A program made the translations under genes and the position numbers. From Methylocystis sp. H62 (GTDB taxonomy: Bacteria; Pseudomonadota; Alphaproteobacteria; Rhizobiales; Beijerinckiaceae), in contig NZ_JADNQZ010000058.1 of the NCBI RefSeq assembly GCF_015709515.1, positions 124,001 to 188,000 on the forward strand: a stretch of DNA of 64,000 bases. Direction: 5' to 3'. The stretch's first letter is position 1. Each line of letters starts with the position of its first letter. The notes beneath the pieces are model-generated. The model did no database searches. It was given only the letters and a program-made list of their open reading frames with translations, and had not been told where the DNA came from. Positions 26,547 through 36,197 of the stretch are shown in pieces.

Positions 26547-28340
26547 CTAAAACATCTCCTCGGGGAGCGACATCATCGTGTCGGCGCCGGTTGAAATGCG
26601 TGTCAGGCGCAGGCGCGTTTCCGGCAGCATGCGCTCCATATAGAAGCGTGCGGTCAACAGCTTCGCATCCATCAGTCCGGCCCGCTCGGGCTCTTGCGCC
26701 TTTATCGCCATCGCCGCCTGCGCGATCTTCACCCACATCACGCCGAGCGCGACGCGGCCGAAGAGATGCATATAGTCGTATGAAGCGGCGCCGGCGTTGT
26801 CGGGCTTGGCCATGGCGTTCTGCATCAGCCACATCGTCGCCTTTTGCAGATCGTCGAGCGCCGCCTTCACCGGCGCGGCGAAGGACTTCATCGCTTCGTC
26901 CGATGCAAGCGGCGCCAACAGCTCCGTCGTATCCTTGAAATAGGCCATGATCGCCCGGCCGCCGTCGCGCGGCAGCTTGCGGCCGACGAGGTCGAGCGCC
27001 TGGATGCCATTGGCGCCCTCGTAGATCATGCAGATGCGCGCATCGCGCACGAACTGCTCCATGCCCCATTCGCGAATATAGCCGTGTCCGCCGAGCACCT
27101 GCTGGGCCTTGACGGTGTTTTCGAAGCCGACGTCGGTGAGCACGCCCTTGAGCACGGGGGTCAGCAGGCCGAGGCGGTCTTCCGCCGCCTGGCGCGAGGC
27201 GGCGTCGTCGGAACGATGCGCGATGTCGCTGTCGAGCGCGGCCGACAGCGCAAAGCCGCGCGCCGCCTCGTTGAAGGCCTTCATCTCGAGCAGCATCCTC
27301 CGCACGTCCGGATGCACGATGATCGGGTCGGCCGGCTTTCCGGGGTCTTTCGGACCGGAGAGCGCGCGGCCCTGCAGACGCTCCTTGGCGTATTGCGCCG
27401 CGTTCTGGTAGGCGACCTCGGACTGGGCGAGGCCTTGCATGGCCACGCCGAGCCGCGCCTCGTTCATCATCACGAACATGGCGTTCAGTCCGCGATTGGC
27501 TTCGCCGACGAGAAAGCCCTGCGCGCCGTCGTAATTCATGACGCAGGTGGCGTTGCCGTGGATGCCCATCTTTTCTTCGATGGAGCCGCAGCTGACGCCG
27601 TTGCGCGCTCCAATCGCGCCGTCGCCGTCGACCAGAAACTTCGGCACGACGAAGAGCGAGATGCCTTTCACGCCGGCAGGCGCGCCCTCGATGCGCGCGA
27701 GCACGAGATGCACGATGTTTTCGGTCAGATCGTGCTCGCCGGCGGAGATGAAGATCTTTTGCCCGGTGATCGAATAGGAGCCGTCGCCGCGCGGCGACGC
27801 CTTGGTCGTCAGCAGTCCGAGATCGGTGCCGCATTGCGGCTCGGTCAGATTCATCGTGCCCGACCAGCGGCCTTCGGCCATCTTCGGCACATAAAGCTTC
27901 TTCTGCGCGTCGTCGCCATGGCGCAGCAGAGCGGCGAGCGCGCCCTGCGTGAGGCCCGGATACATGGCGAAGGACATATTCGCCGAGGAGGCGAACTCGT
28001 TCATCGCCATCGACAGCGTATAGGGCAGGCCCTGTCCGCCATATTCCTCGGGCACCGCGAGGCTGATCCAGCCGCCTTGAGCGAAAGCGTCATGCGCCGC
28101 CTTGAAGCCTGGCGGGGTGGAGACGGAGGCGTCGTCGTGGCGCTTGCAGCCCTTTTCGTCGCCAATCTGGTTGAGCGGCGCGAGCGCTTCCTCGCAGATC
28201 TTTCCCCCCTCCAGGAGGATTTGCGACAGGACGTCCGGCGTCACGTCCGCGAAGCCTGGCAGATTGCCGAAACGTTGAAAATTCAAGACATCATTTAGCA
28301 GGAAGAGGGTGTCGTCTACAGGCGCCTTGTAGCTCGGCAT
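26547..28340 (-). CDS. acyl-CoA dehydrogenase, long (DmdC-like) form
   Basis: This 597-residue FAD enzyme performs the first step of beta-oxidation. It has WISLAVPEEYGGQGLP, MNLTEPQCGTDLG (FAD/substrate loop), QVLGGHGYIREWGMEQFVRD and the catalytic Glu in MIYEGANGIQALDL. A C-terminal extension beyond about residue 470 (TTELLAPLASDEAMKSFAAP) is typical of the 590-600-residue subgroup, which includes the methylmercaptopropionyl-CoA dehydrogenase DmdC and general long-form dehydrogenases. ATG 28340 has GGAGGCG upstream; the ORF opening 96 bases earlier has no support. It is probably the first gene of the three-gene beta-oxidation operon. Confidence 0.93.
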   Translation of the reverse strand: MPSYKAPVDDTLFLLNDVLNFQRFGNLPGFADVTPDVLSQILLEGGKICEEALAPLNQIGDEKGCKRHDDASVSTPPGFKAAHDAFAQGGWISLAVPEEYGGQGLPYTLSMAMNEFASSANMSFAMYPGLTQGALAALLRHGDDAQKKLYVPKMAEGRWSGTMNLTEPQCGTDLGLLTTKASPRGDGSYSITGQKIFISAGEHDLTENIVHLVLARIEGAPAGVKGISLFVVPKFLVDGDGAIGARNGVSCGSIEEKMGIHGNATCVMNYDGAQGFLVGEANRGLNAMFVMMNEARLGVAMQGLAQSEVAYQNAAQYAKERLQGRALSGPKDPGKPADPIIVHPDVRRMLLEMKAFNEAARGFALSAALDSDIAHRSDDAASRQAAEDRLGLLTPVLKGVLTDVGFENTVKAQQVLGGHGYIREWGMEQFVRDARICMIYEGANGIQALDLVGRKLPRDGGRAIMAYFKDTTELLAPLASDEAMKSFAAPVKAALDDLQKATMWLMQNAMAKPDNAGAASYDYMHLFGRVALGVMWVKIAQAAMAIKAQEPERAGLMDAKLLTARFYMERMLPETRLRLTRISTGADTMMSLPEEMF

Positions 28341-28619
28341 CAACGCCTCCTTGCAAGCCGGCGCTTGGGGCCGAGCCGTCACGCCGCGATTCTCTCGGGC
28401 TGCGTCATAGGTAGAGAGGCGCCGGCGCGGGCGCAAGCGAGCCGCGGTGTGACAATCGTGAACGCGACGGCGCTTTGGAGCCGTTTCTTAACGGCTTCTT
28501 TACTGCGATCGACGGAAAGTCACGGCGGTCGGCGGCCCGCGCCGACAGTAGCGCGCGATTCGCGCGTTCCACCGCGTTTTTGTCCCAATTTCCACGGGTC
28601 GGTCCCGCCGGACAGCCAC

Positions 28620-31600
28620 ATGACCAAGGCGCAATTTCCTGATCAGGGTCGTCCGAATTCCGAGTCGCCCGAAGATAAGCGCGAGGCCGGACATCGGGAG
28701 GAAAATCTTCCCAACGCGGGAGAGCCACGCGACGAGAACCGCGGCGTCGACGAAGACTCCATCTGGCGGTCGATCGCCGCGCTCTCCAAAAGCCGTATCG
28801 AGAGCCAGCTCGGCGAGCAGCCTTCCGCGAATGCGCGGCCGATTCGCAACGCGCTGGCGGAGCTCGAATCGCGGCTCGCGCGGCTGTCGGGCGAACATCG
28901 CGGCGCCGACGTCGAGAAGACGTTGCGCGGCCTTGATCAGCATCTTGCCGAAATTGCAGGACGCCTGGACGAAAATGCGGCGCGCGGGGGCGTAGCGAAG
29001 CCGGCCATGACGTCGGGCCCCTCCGGCGGATCGCGCTTTGAGGCGCTGCAGCGCTCGATCGATTCCGTCACGCAGGGCCTAGACAGCTTTCGCGAGGACG
29101 CCGCCGAGCGCGGCGACCAGCAGCTCGTGATGATGCGACAAATCGAAAACGTCCGTCGCGAACTCCAGGATGTGGCGCAAGCGATCGGCGAACTCGCGCC
29201 GCGCGCATCGGTCGCCGCCATCGAAACGGCGATGGGCGATCTGCGCCAGGGCATCGAGTCGCAACGCGGCCGCGGCGTTCCAGACGAGACGCTTGCGCCT
29301 GCCGAAAGAATGATCGGCGAATTGCGCGCCGTGATCGAAGATCTCGATCCGACTCCCATCGTGCGTAACCTGCGCGCCGACGTCGAAACGATCGGCTTCA
29401 GGTTGGAGAAGCTGCAGAATGGAGACGTTGCGAACGCTTCGGCTGTGCGCGATCTCGCGCGCGAAACGCATGAGATCAAGGAACAGCTGACGGCGCTCAT
29501 GGCGCGTCCGCTGCCGCTTGAGAGGATCGAAACGCGCATCATCGACGTTACGCAGCGAGTCGACGCGCTGGCGCTTTCACGTGGCGCGTCCGGCGCGGAT
29601 CTCGGCGAAGTGGTCAAGGCGATCCGCTCGATCGTCGCCGCCGAAACCGGGAAGGGGCTGGAGACCTTCAACAAGCGGCTGGAGCGGCTCGCGCGCAAGC
29701 TTGACGTCGTCGCCGAACAATCGGCGGCGGCGCGGTTCGACGAAATCGGCGAGCGTATCGACGAACTCGGCAAGACGCTGACGCAGCGCATCGATCGCGG
29801 CGCCGTCGCGAATATGGCCCCCCTCGAAGCGCTCATCACAACGCTCGCCAAAAAAATCGATACGGCGCTGGACGGCGACAGCCACGCCTCGGCGTTCGAG
29901 GAGATCGGCCGCAGGTTCGATCGGTTCGAGTCCCGCGTCGTGGACAGCGCGCCGACGGAATCGCTCGCGCGCATCGAGTCCATGCTTGCCGAACAGAACG
30001 CCGAACGTCAGTTCGCCGATCTCGCCCAGCGCATCGACGAGCTTCGACAGACGATCGCCGCGCGGCTGGAAAGCCCCTCGGGCGCCGGCGATTCCAAAAA
30101 TCTCGCAGCTCTCGAGAATTTGGTGCGCGGCCTCGACAGAAAAGTGGATGCCGCGTTCGCCGCCGATGCGCGGGACCTCGATCTGCAGGCTGTCGAGCGT
30201 CAGCTCGCGCAGCTCTCGTTCAAGATCGACCGGCTCGACGATCCCTTCTCAGCGCCGAGATTTGGCGAACAGAACGCTCGGCTCGACGACATCGTCGAGC
30301 GCCTCGACCGCATGCACGCCGCATTCGCGCAGCGGGTCGAAGACGGCGCGTGCGTCGAGAAGCGCGAGGGCGAGTTGGCGGCTTTCGTCGGGGCGCTCGC
30401 CGACCGCGTGAAGCAGACGGCTGATCCCACGGCCGATGGCGGCGCGCTCAAATCGCTTGAAACTCAGATCGGCGCCCTGGCGCAGCGGCTCGAACGGATC
30501 GACGCGGGAAGCGGCGCGCCCATCGGCTTTGAGTCGAAGATCAACGATTTTTTCGTGCGTCTGGAGGACACGCGGTCCGCAACGACGCAGGCGGCTGAGG
30601 CGGCGGTTCGCCGGGCCGCCACGGAGGTTCTCCGCGATGCGGCTGGCGCTCAGCCGGCGGCCGTGCGCCTCGCTGTGCAGCGCGAATTGAACGACATCCT
30701 CAAGACGCAAGATGCGAGCGGCCAGCGCACGAATGAGACGCTGACGGCGGTCCATCAAACGCTCGAGCGCGTCGTCAAACGTCTCGGCGTGTTTGATGGC
30801 GAATTGACCGAGAACCGTGGCGTCGCGCGGCGCTCGCCCGATGCGGAACTCGGCGTCGAACTTTGCGGCGATGATACGCGCGAGCGCGTCGGCGCGCCGA
30901 CCGCCGCTGACGCCCAAGACGAAAGCGAAGCCTTGGCGCCGGTCGATCCGATGGAGTTCCTGCTGCCGGTCGACGATGGGGTCGCCGAACGGCGCGAGCC
31001 TTTCATGGCGCCGGGAGGACCGGAGGCCGATCAGGCCGCACATCGTAGCTCGGTTCAGTCGGACTTCATCGCCGCCGCGCGCCGCGCCGCGCAAACGCCT
31101 GCGGCTGAGGGCGACGCCCAGTCGGCCGAAGCGGCGCGCCACGCGGGACAGGCTCAGGAAAAGCCGCAGGGCGCCGCTGTCGTCAATTTCAGCGCCCTCA
31201 TCCAGGACCGCAAGCGTCCGCTGCTCTTAGGCCTTGCCGCGGTCATGCTGCTGATCGGTGCCTATCAGATCGCGCGCATGGAGGGGCAGGGCGGCTTGGC
31301 GGTCGGGCCGTCGCACAGACAGCAGGAGGCGAAAGCGCCAGCCAAGGCGGTTCGGCCGGCTTTGTCGCCAGACAAGCGGGTAGCCTCGAACCGCGCCGCG
31401 TCGCCGGCGGTCGCCCAACGCCCGACCAAAGAACCGGCGTCGGTCGCGCGACCCGTCGTCGCGCAGCAGAACATCGATCCGACCCCCACGGGAACGATCG
31501 AGGCGCCGCCGCTGTCGCCGGGCGACGCCTTGGCGACGATCGAGCGCCTCGCCGTCGAGGGCAATCCGGCCGCCCAATACGAGATGGGCGCGCGTCTTGT

Positions 31601-32222
31601 CGAGGGACGCGGCGCCGCGCGCGACGCCAAGGCGGCCGCGCATTGGTTCGAAAAAGCTGGTGAAATGGGTCTGGCGCTCGCCCAATACCGGCTGGGTTCG
31701 ATGTATGAGAGGGGCGTCGGCGTCGCGCGCGACTACACCCGCGCCAGGCAGTGGTACGAGCGCGCGGCCGAGTCCGGCAACGCCCGCGCCATGCATAATG
31801 TCGCCGTGCTGCTCGCTGAGGGCGGCGACGGCAAGCCGGATTACGCCGCTGCGGCGGAGTGGTTCCGTCAGGCGGCGGAATACGGCATCCGTGACAGCCA
31901 GTTCAATCTCGGCATCCTCTACGCCCGCGGCCTCGGCATCAGCCGCGATCTGCAGAAATCCTACGTGTGGTTCTCCGCCGCCGCGGACCAGGGCGATGAG
32001 GACGCAGCCAAGAAGCGCGACGAAATCGGCGCCCGGCTGGATTCCAAGGAGCTTGCCGCGGCCAAGGCGCTGGCCGCCGCGTTCCGGGCCAAAACCCCGA
32101 CGTCGGAGGCGAATGACGCGCCGGCGCTCCGGACAGGCGGCGGCGAGGGCGCGCGGGAGCAGACTCCGGTCAAGCCGACAACGAAGTCGCCTTCCGGCAA
32201 GCCGCGGGTCTCGCAGCTCTGA
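28620..32222 (+). CDS. large coiled-coil membrane protein with C-terminal Sel1 repeats (PodJ-like architecture)
   Basis: The 1200-residue protein has a long, charged, heptad-like N-terminal region (residues about 45-790), full of ERIDELxxxL-type segments. It also contains repeated units of the pattern LARIE.., IGERIDELGKTL, LAQRIDELRQTI. One membrane helix (PLLLGLAAVMLLIGAYQIA, about residues 865-883) is followed by a Pro/Ala/Lys linker and four Sel1-like repeats (about 970-1140; AAQYEMGARL, AQYRLGSMYERGVGV, AMHNVAVLLAEG, SQFNLGILYARGLGI). This order matches PodJ/localisation-factor-like proteins of Rhizobiales: cytoplasmic coiled coil, single pass, periplasmic Sel1. Polar organisation is inference from architecture. 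Confidence 0.8.
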   Translation: MTKAQFPDQGRPNSESPEDKREAGHREENLPNAGEPRDENRGVDEDSIWRSIAALSKSRIESQLGEQPSANARPIRNALAELESRLARLSGEHRGADVEKTLRGLDQHLAEIAGRLDENAARGGVAKPAMTSGPSGGSRFEALQRSIDSVTQGLDSFREDAAERGDQQLVMMRQIENVRRELQDVAQAIGELAPRASVAAIETAMGDLRQGIESQRGRGVPDETLAPAERMIGELRAVIEDLDPTPIVRNLRADVETIGFRLEKLQNGDVANASAVRDLARETHEIKEQLTALMARPLPLERIETRIIDVTQRVDALALSRGASGADLGEVVKAIRSIVAAETGKGLETFNKRLERLARKLDVVAEQSAAARFDEIGERIDELGKTLTQRIDRGAVANMAPLEALITTLAKKIDTALDGDSHASAFEEIGRRFDRFESRVVDSAPTESLARIESMLAEQNAERQFADLAQRIDELRQTIAARLESPSGAGDSKNLAALENLVRGLDRKVDAAFAADARDLDLQAVERQLAQLSFKIDRLDDPFSAPRFGEQNARLDDIVERLDRMHAAFAQRVEDGACVEKREGELAAFVGALADRVKQTADPTADGGALKSLETQIGALAQRLERIDAGSGAPIGFESKINDFFVRLEDTRSATTQAAEAAVRRAATEVLRDAAGAQPAAVRLAVQRELNDILKTQDASGQRTNETLTAVHQTLERVVKRLGVFDGELTENRGVARRSPDAELGVELCGDDTRERVGAPTAADAQDESEALAPVDPMEFLLPVDDGVAERREPFMAPGGPEADQAAHRSSVQSDFIAAARRAAQTPAAEGDAQSAEAARHAGQAQEKPQGAAVVNFSALIQDRKRPLLLGLAAVMLLIGAYQIARMEGQGGLAVGPSHRQQEAKAPAKAVRPALSPDKRVASNRAASPAVAQRPTKEPASVARPVVAQQNIDPTPTGTIEAPPLSPGDALATIERLAVEGNPAAQYEMGARLVEGRGAARDAKAAAHWFEKAGEMGLALAQYRLGSMYERGVGVARDYTRARQWYERAAESGNARAMHNVAVLLAEGGDGKPDYAAAAEWFRQAAEYGIRDSQFNLGILYARGLGISRDLQKSYVWFSAAADQGDEDAAKKRDEIGARLDSKELAAAKALAAAFRAKTPTSEANDAPALRTGGGEGAREQTPVKPTTKSPSGKPRVSQL

Positions 32223-32339
32223 AGATGCGCCAGGCGGGCCATTAACGATTCGTCTACGGGATCGCTCCTATTGTCCCCTCGAGCGAGCTTGCCGGCGCAG
32301 CGCGTGCGGACAGTGGCTCGCCCGTCTTGGGAGAGTACG

Positions 32340-32630
32340 ATGCGTAGAACTATTGCGACGCTTTCGGCGGCTTTGGCTCTCGGCGCCGCGGCCCTGGCGC
32401 CGATCGCGCCGGCGCGCGCCGATTCAGCCGGCCCGGCCATTGCGGCGGGCATTGGCGGTTTTGCGCTTGGCGCCATCACCGGCGGGGCGCTCGCCAGTTC
32501 CGCGCCGCCCGTCGTCTATGCGCCTGGACCCGTTTATGTCGCGCCGCCGGTGTGCTGGGTCGAGCGCCGTCCCGTCTTCGACGAATATGGCGAGGTGATC
32601 GGCTCCCGCCCGCGCCGCGTCTGCGAGTGA
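32340..32630 (+). CDS. small exported protein, Pro/Val/Tyr-rich C-terminus
   Basis: This 96-residue protein has a signal peptide (MRRTIATLSAALALGAAALAPIAPARA), then a Gly/Ala-rich hydrophobic segment (AIAAGIGGFALGAITGGALA). A tail follows with PPVVYAPGPVYVAPPVCWVERRPVFDEYGEVIG and two Cys. Such short exported proteins with a Gly-zipper-like segment and YxxPP tail are frequent in Rhizobiales; the role is unknown. GGGAGAG precedes ATG 32340. Confidence 0.75.
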   Translation: MRRTIATLSAALALGAAALAPIAPARADSAGPAIAAGIGGFALGAITGGALASSAPPVVYAPGPVYVAPPVCWVERRPVFDEYGEVIGSRPRRVCE

Positions 32631-32694
32631 CGTGCTCTTTTCACGACCGATGCGGCTCATGAAAAAGCCGCGTCCTTACGCTAGAATTCGCGGC

Positions 32695-33870
32695 ATGAAG
32701 GCACATCATCTTCTGGCGGCGCTTGCCGCGCTCATGCTCACGGTCGCGCCTGCGCGCGCCGAATGGTCGAGCTGCCTCTCCGGTCTGCGCGCCGCTGCGG
32801 CCGGCGCCGGCGTCAGCCAGCAGACGATCGCGTCGGCGACGAATGGGCTCGCCCCCAACGACGCCGTCAGCTTTATGGACAAGCAGCCGGAGTTTACGAC
32901 GCCCGTCTGGGACTATGTCGCCGGGCTCGTCGATGAGGAGCGCGTGGACGAAGGGCGCGTGATGCTGCATCAGCATGCCCGCGCGCTGCACGCCGCGGAA
33001 AGCCGTTACGGCGTCGACGCCCCGACCGTCGTCGCCGTGTGGGGCGTCGAATCCGACTTCGGCAAGAGTTTCGGCAAGCGCCCGGTGGTGCAGAGCCTCG
33101 CGACGCTCGCCTGCGAAGCGCCGCGCCGCAACGACTATTGGCGCAAGGAATTCATCGCCGCGCTCAAAGTCCTCGACCACGGCGATATCGCGCCGGAGGA
33201 GTTCTACGGCTCCTGGGCGGGCGCCTTCGGCCACACGCAGTTCATGCCGTCGACCTTTCTCGGCATGGCGGTCGATCTCGACGGCGACGGGCGGCGCAAT
33301 ATCGCCAGCTCGGCGGCCGACTCGCTCGGCTCGACGGCGAATTATCTGCACAAGAGCGGTTGGCGCGCCGGCATGCCCTGGGGCTTCGAAGTGCGTTTGC
33401 CGGAATCCTATTCCGGACCTTCCGGACGCAAGGGCCGCCAATCGATGGGCTTCTGGCAGTCGCGCGGCGTGACGCGCCTCGACGGCGGCGGCCTTGGCGA
33501 GGGAAGTGCGGGGCTGCTCCTGCCGGCGGGACGCAACGGACCCGCGTTCCTGGTGACGAAAAATTTCGACGCGGTCTACGCCTATAACGCCTCCGAATCT
33601 TACGCGCTGGCGATCTGCGTCCTGTCCGACAGGCTGCGCGGCCGGCCGGGCATTCAGACGCCATGGCCGACAGACGATCCGGGCCTCTCGCGCGCCGAGC
33701 GCCGCGAATTGCAAGCGCTACTGACCCGCAGCGGCTACGACGTCGGCGACTCCGATGGCGTGATCGGCACGAAGACCAAAGAGGCGATCGCCGATTACCA
33801 GTCGCGCGCCGGCCTGCAGCGCAATGGCCGCGCCGGCCTAAAGGTTCTTAACGCCTTGCGCGGACGATAG
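32695..33870 (+). CDS. MltB-family lytic murein transglycosylase with peptidoglycan-binding domain
   Basis: This 391-residue exported enzyme (signal peptide MKAHHLLAALAALMLTVAPARA) cleaves the glycan strand with formation of 1,6-anhydro-MurNAc. The SLT_2 catalytic domain (about residues 25-310) has the catalytic Glu in VWGVESDFGKSFG, then GSWAGAFGHTQFMPSTF and DLDGDGRRNI. A C-terminal PG_binding_1 domain (LQALLTRSGYDVGDSDGVIGTKTKEAIADYQ) covers about 330-390. ATG 32695 gives a typical signal peptide; ATG 32659 is an alternative. Its 3' end overlaps the convergent AI-2E permease gene by 33 bases. Confidence 0.92.
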   Translation: MKAHHLLAALAALMLTVAPARAEWSSCLSGLRAAAAGAGVSQQTIASATNGLAPNDAVSFMDKQPEFTTPVWDYVAGLVDEERVDEGRVMLHQHARALHAAESRYGVDAPTVVAVWGVESDFGKSFGKRPVVQSLATLACEAPRRNDYWRKEFIAALKVLDHGDIAPEEFYGSWAGAFGHTQFMPSTFLGMAVDLDGDGRRNIASSAADSLGSTANYLHKSGWRAGMPWGFEVRLPESYSGPSGRKGRQSMGFWQSRGVTRLDGGGLGEGSAGLLLPAGRNGPAFLVTKNFDAVYAYNASESYALAICVLSDRLRGRPGIQTPWPTDDPGLSRAERRELQALLTRSGYDVGDSDGVIGTKTKEAIADYQSRAGLQRNGRAGLKVLNALRGR

Positions 33871-35001
33871 CGCCGGCGACGCCTCCACGTTGAAGTCGGG
33901 CTCGGCGGCCGTTTCGTTGACCAATTTCAGGTCGTCGGCGATCCACGCCTTCGTCAGCTCCCAAACGACGGCGAGCACGACCGGTCCGGCAAACAGGCCG
34001 GCGATGCCATGCGCGAGAACGCCGCCGATCACGCCCACGAAAATCACCGGTATCGGCGTCGACAGACCATGCGCGAAAATGAACGGCTTCAGCACGTTGT
34101 CCACGTAATTGACGCTGAGCATGCAAACCGTCAGCGCCAGCGCCGGCCCGGTCGCTAACGTCGTCCACCCCCAGAAGATGACGGGCGCGACGACGAGCAA
34201 CGGCCCGATCTGAATAATGCCGAGGACGAGGATGGCGAGAGTCAAAAGGCTCGCGCCCGGCACGTCGGCGAGATACATGCCGGCGCCGCCAACGACGGCC
34301 TGCAAGAGCGACAGGCCCATGACGCCGCGCGAAACCGCGTTGATCGTCGCGCCGGCGAGATCGACGAATTTCTCGCCGCTCGAAGGATCGATCCGCCGCG
34401 ACAGCGCGCGCGCCCCTGCCAGCATTTGCGGCGCGGCGGCGAGAATGAAGCCCATGAGCAGGACGGAGACCAGAAATTTGAGCGTGCCCGCGCCGGCGCT
34501 CTTCGCCATTTCGAGCAAAAACTCCCCGGCGGGTTTCAGCTGCGGCAAAACTTGGGTGAAGGCGCTGCGCAGATTGGTCGAGGCCAGCAGCCAGAAGGAA
34601 TAGAGCTGCTCGCCGACGAACGGCCAGTCCTTGATCGAGGGCGGCGGCGGCGGGACGGCGATATCGCCGGTTTCAATACCCGCCATCACCGCCTTGATGG
34701 GGTCGATGGCGCCGACGGCCATCCAGGTGACGGGCCCGATGATCAGCACGAGTCCCGCGATCGTCATCAAAATGGCGGCGGCGATCGGCCGGCCGCCCAA
34801 TATTTCGGCCACAATGCGAAAGATCGGATAGAGCGCCACGGCGAGCACGACGCTCCACAGAATAATCGCCGCGAAAGGCAGGACGATGATGAAGGTCCAG
34901 TAGATCAGCGCGCCGATCGCGAACAGCCGGATCGCCAGTTCGATGACCAGCGTGTTGAAGCGGCGGTCGGAGCCGTTGAGGCCATGGGTCGGATCGGTCA
35001 C
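33838..35001 (-). CDS. AI-2E family permease
   Basis: The 387-residue inner-membrane protein has about eight hydrophobic segments, and the family features SRGVMGLSLLQAVVGGAGMYLADVP and PVIFVGVIGGVLAHGIAGLFAGPVVLAV. The family includes autoinducer-2 exporters and Na+/H+ antiporters, so substrate is uncertain. No ATG is found at the N-terminus. I chose GTG 35001 (VTDPTHGLNGSDRRF), close to the first helix and preceded by AGAGAA. Its stop TAG lies inside the end of the transglycosylase gene on the other strand. Confidence 0.88.
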   Translation of the reverse strand: MTDPTHGLNGSDRRFNTLVIELAIRLFAIGALIYWTFIIVLPFAAIILWSVVLAVALYPIFRIVAEILGGRPIAAAILMTIAGLVLIIGPVTWMAVGAIDPIKAVMAGIETGDIAVPPPPPSIKDWPFVGEQLYSFWLLASTNLRSAFTQVLPQLKPAGEFLLEMAKSAGAGTLKFLVSVLLMGFILAAAPQMLAGARALSRRIDPSSGEKFVDLAGATINAVSRGVMGLSLLQAVVGGAGMYLADVPGASLLTLAILVLGIIQIGPLLVVAPVIFWGWTTLATGPALALTVCMLSVNYVDNVLKPFIFAHGLSTPIPVIFVGVIGGVLAHGIAGLFAGPVVLAVVWELTKAWIADDLKLVNETAAEPDFNVEASPALSSAQGVKNL

Positions 35002-35153
35002 CGGCGTTCTCTCTTCGCGATTTTGCGTCGCAATAGAGTGAAGACTTGGCGGGCGTCTGACAAGAGCAGCAGTTTGCGCGTTCCCGGCGGGTCGGTTCCG
35101 GGCGAACCGCAGCTCGCCGAGCGCCAGCCGGAGTCCTGCGGCGTCACCGCGCT

Positions 35154-35354
35154 CTAATAGTCGCCGCTTCCAACCAGCGGATGGATGCCGCCGGCGCCGC
35201 CGTGATCGGCGTTCTGCCGATTGCGCTTGCCGGCTTTTGTCGCTTGATCCGATTTTGAGGCCGAAACGGATTTGCCGGTGGATTTCGAGGACGCCGCGGA
35301 GGCGGGCGGCGCAGCAATTGCGCAAGCGAGAATCAAAGCAAGAATGTAACGCAT
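35154..35354 (-). CDS. small exported Lys/Ser/Ala-rich protein (66 aa)
   Basis: The 66-residue product begins with a signal peptide (MRYILALILACAIAAPPASA). It continues as a basic, low-complexity tail (SSKSTGKSVSASKSDQATKAGKRN) ending GGIHPLVGSGDY. ATG 35354 has GGGAG 8 bases upstream. Too short for a family call; the signal peptide and ribosome-binding site support a real gene. Confidence 0.6.
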   Translation of the reverse strand: MRYILALILACAIAAPPASAASSKSTGKSVSASKSDQATKAGKRNRQNADHGGAGGIHPLVGSGDY

Positions 35355-35517
35355 GGGGTTACTCCCTGGGCCAGGAGGTCCCAAGACCAGGGCCCAGCCA
35401 TTAGGTAGCACAATTCGCCGCGCTGGCGAGCCAGTCCGGCGCGAACCCGCAACGCTTCGACAAGCCTTGCGCATTCTGCGATAGACTGTCCGCTCCACAT
35501 CGAAAGATTCGAGCCGC

Positions 35518-36132
35518 ATGACCATCCGCCTCCACCAGGGCGATCTCCCCGAGGGGATCGGCGCTGGCGTCATTGTCGCGATCGACACCGAGACTCTGGG
35601 CCTCAATCCGTATCGTGACCGTCTGTGCCTGGCGCAGCTCTCCTTCGGCGACGGAAACGCCGAGCTTGTCCAGTTCGGGCGCGGCCAGACGCGCGCGCCC
35701 AATCTCGAGCGCCTGCTCGCCGATCCGGCCGTTCTGAAGCTCTTCCACTTCGCCCGTTTCGACATCGGCATATTGGCCAAGACCTTCGGCTTCGTTCCGG
35801 CGCCGGTCTATTGCACCAAGATCGCCTCCAAGCTCGCCCGCACCTATACGGACCGGCATGGCCTGAAGGATCTCGTGCGCGAGCTTCTTGGCGTCGAGAT
35901 TTCGAAGCAGCAGCAATCGTCGGACTGGGGCGCCCCGACCCTTTCCGACGCGCAGCAGTCCTATGCGGCGTCGGACGTCCTCTATCTGCATCAGCTCAAG
36001 GACAGGCTCGACGCCATGCTGATCCGTGAGGGCCGCGCCGAACTGGCGCAGGCCTGTTTTGACTTTCTGCCCGCCCGCGCCCGGCTCGACCTCGCCGGCT
36101 GGCCGGAAACGGATATTTTCGCCCATGAGTAA
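35518..36132 (+). CDS. rnd: ribonuclease D (short, HRDC-less)
   Basis: The 204-residue 3'-5' exonuclease belongs to the DEDDy superfamily. ExoI is AIDTETLGL (D and E), ExoII is LFHFARFDIGIL (D), and ExoIII is YAASDVLYL (Y and D). Unlike E. coli RNase D (about 375 residues) it lacks HRDC domains, which is the usual form in alphaproteobacteria. The role is 3' trimming of stable RNA. It lies just upstream of lptC-lptA, a common arrangement in Rhizobiales. Confidence 0.93.
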   Translation: MTIRLHQGDLPEGIGAGVIVAIDTETLGLNPYRDRLCLAQLSFGDGNAELVQFGRGQTRAPNLERLLADPAVLKLFHFARFDIGILAKTFGFVPAPVYCTKIASKLARTYTDRHGLKDLVRELLGVEISKQQQSSDWGAPTLSDAQQSYAASDVLYLHQLKDRLDAMLIREGRAELAQACFDFLPARARLDLAGWPETDIFAHE

Positions 36133-36197
36133 GGTTATGGCGATCGAGGCTTTGGCTTTGCCTCGAATTCGCCACCTGCACGCCTCATGATCACGTC

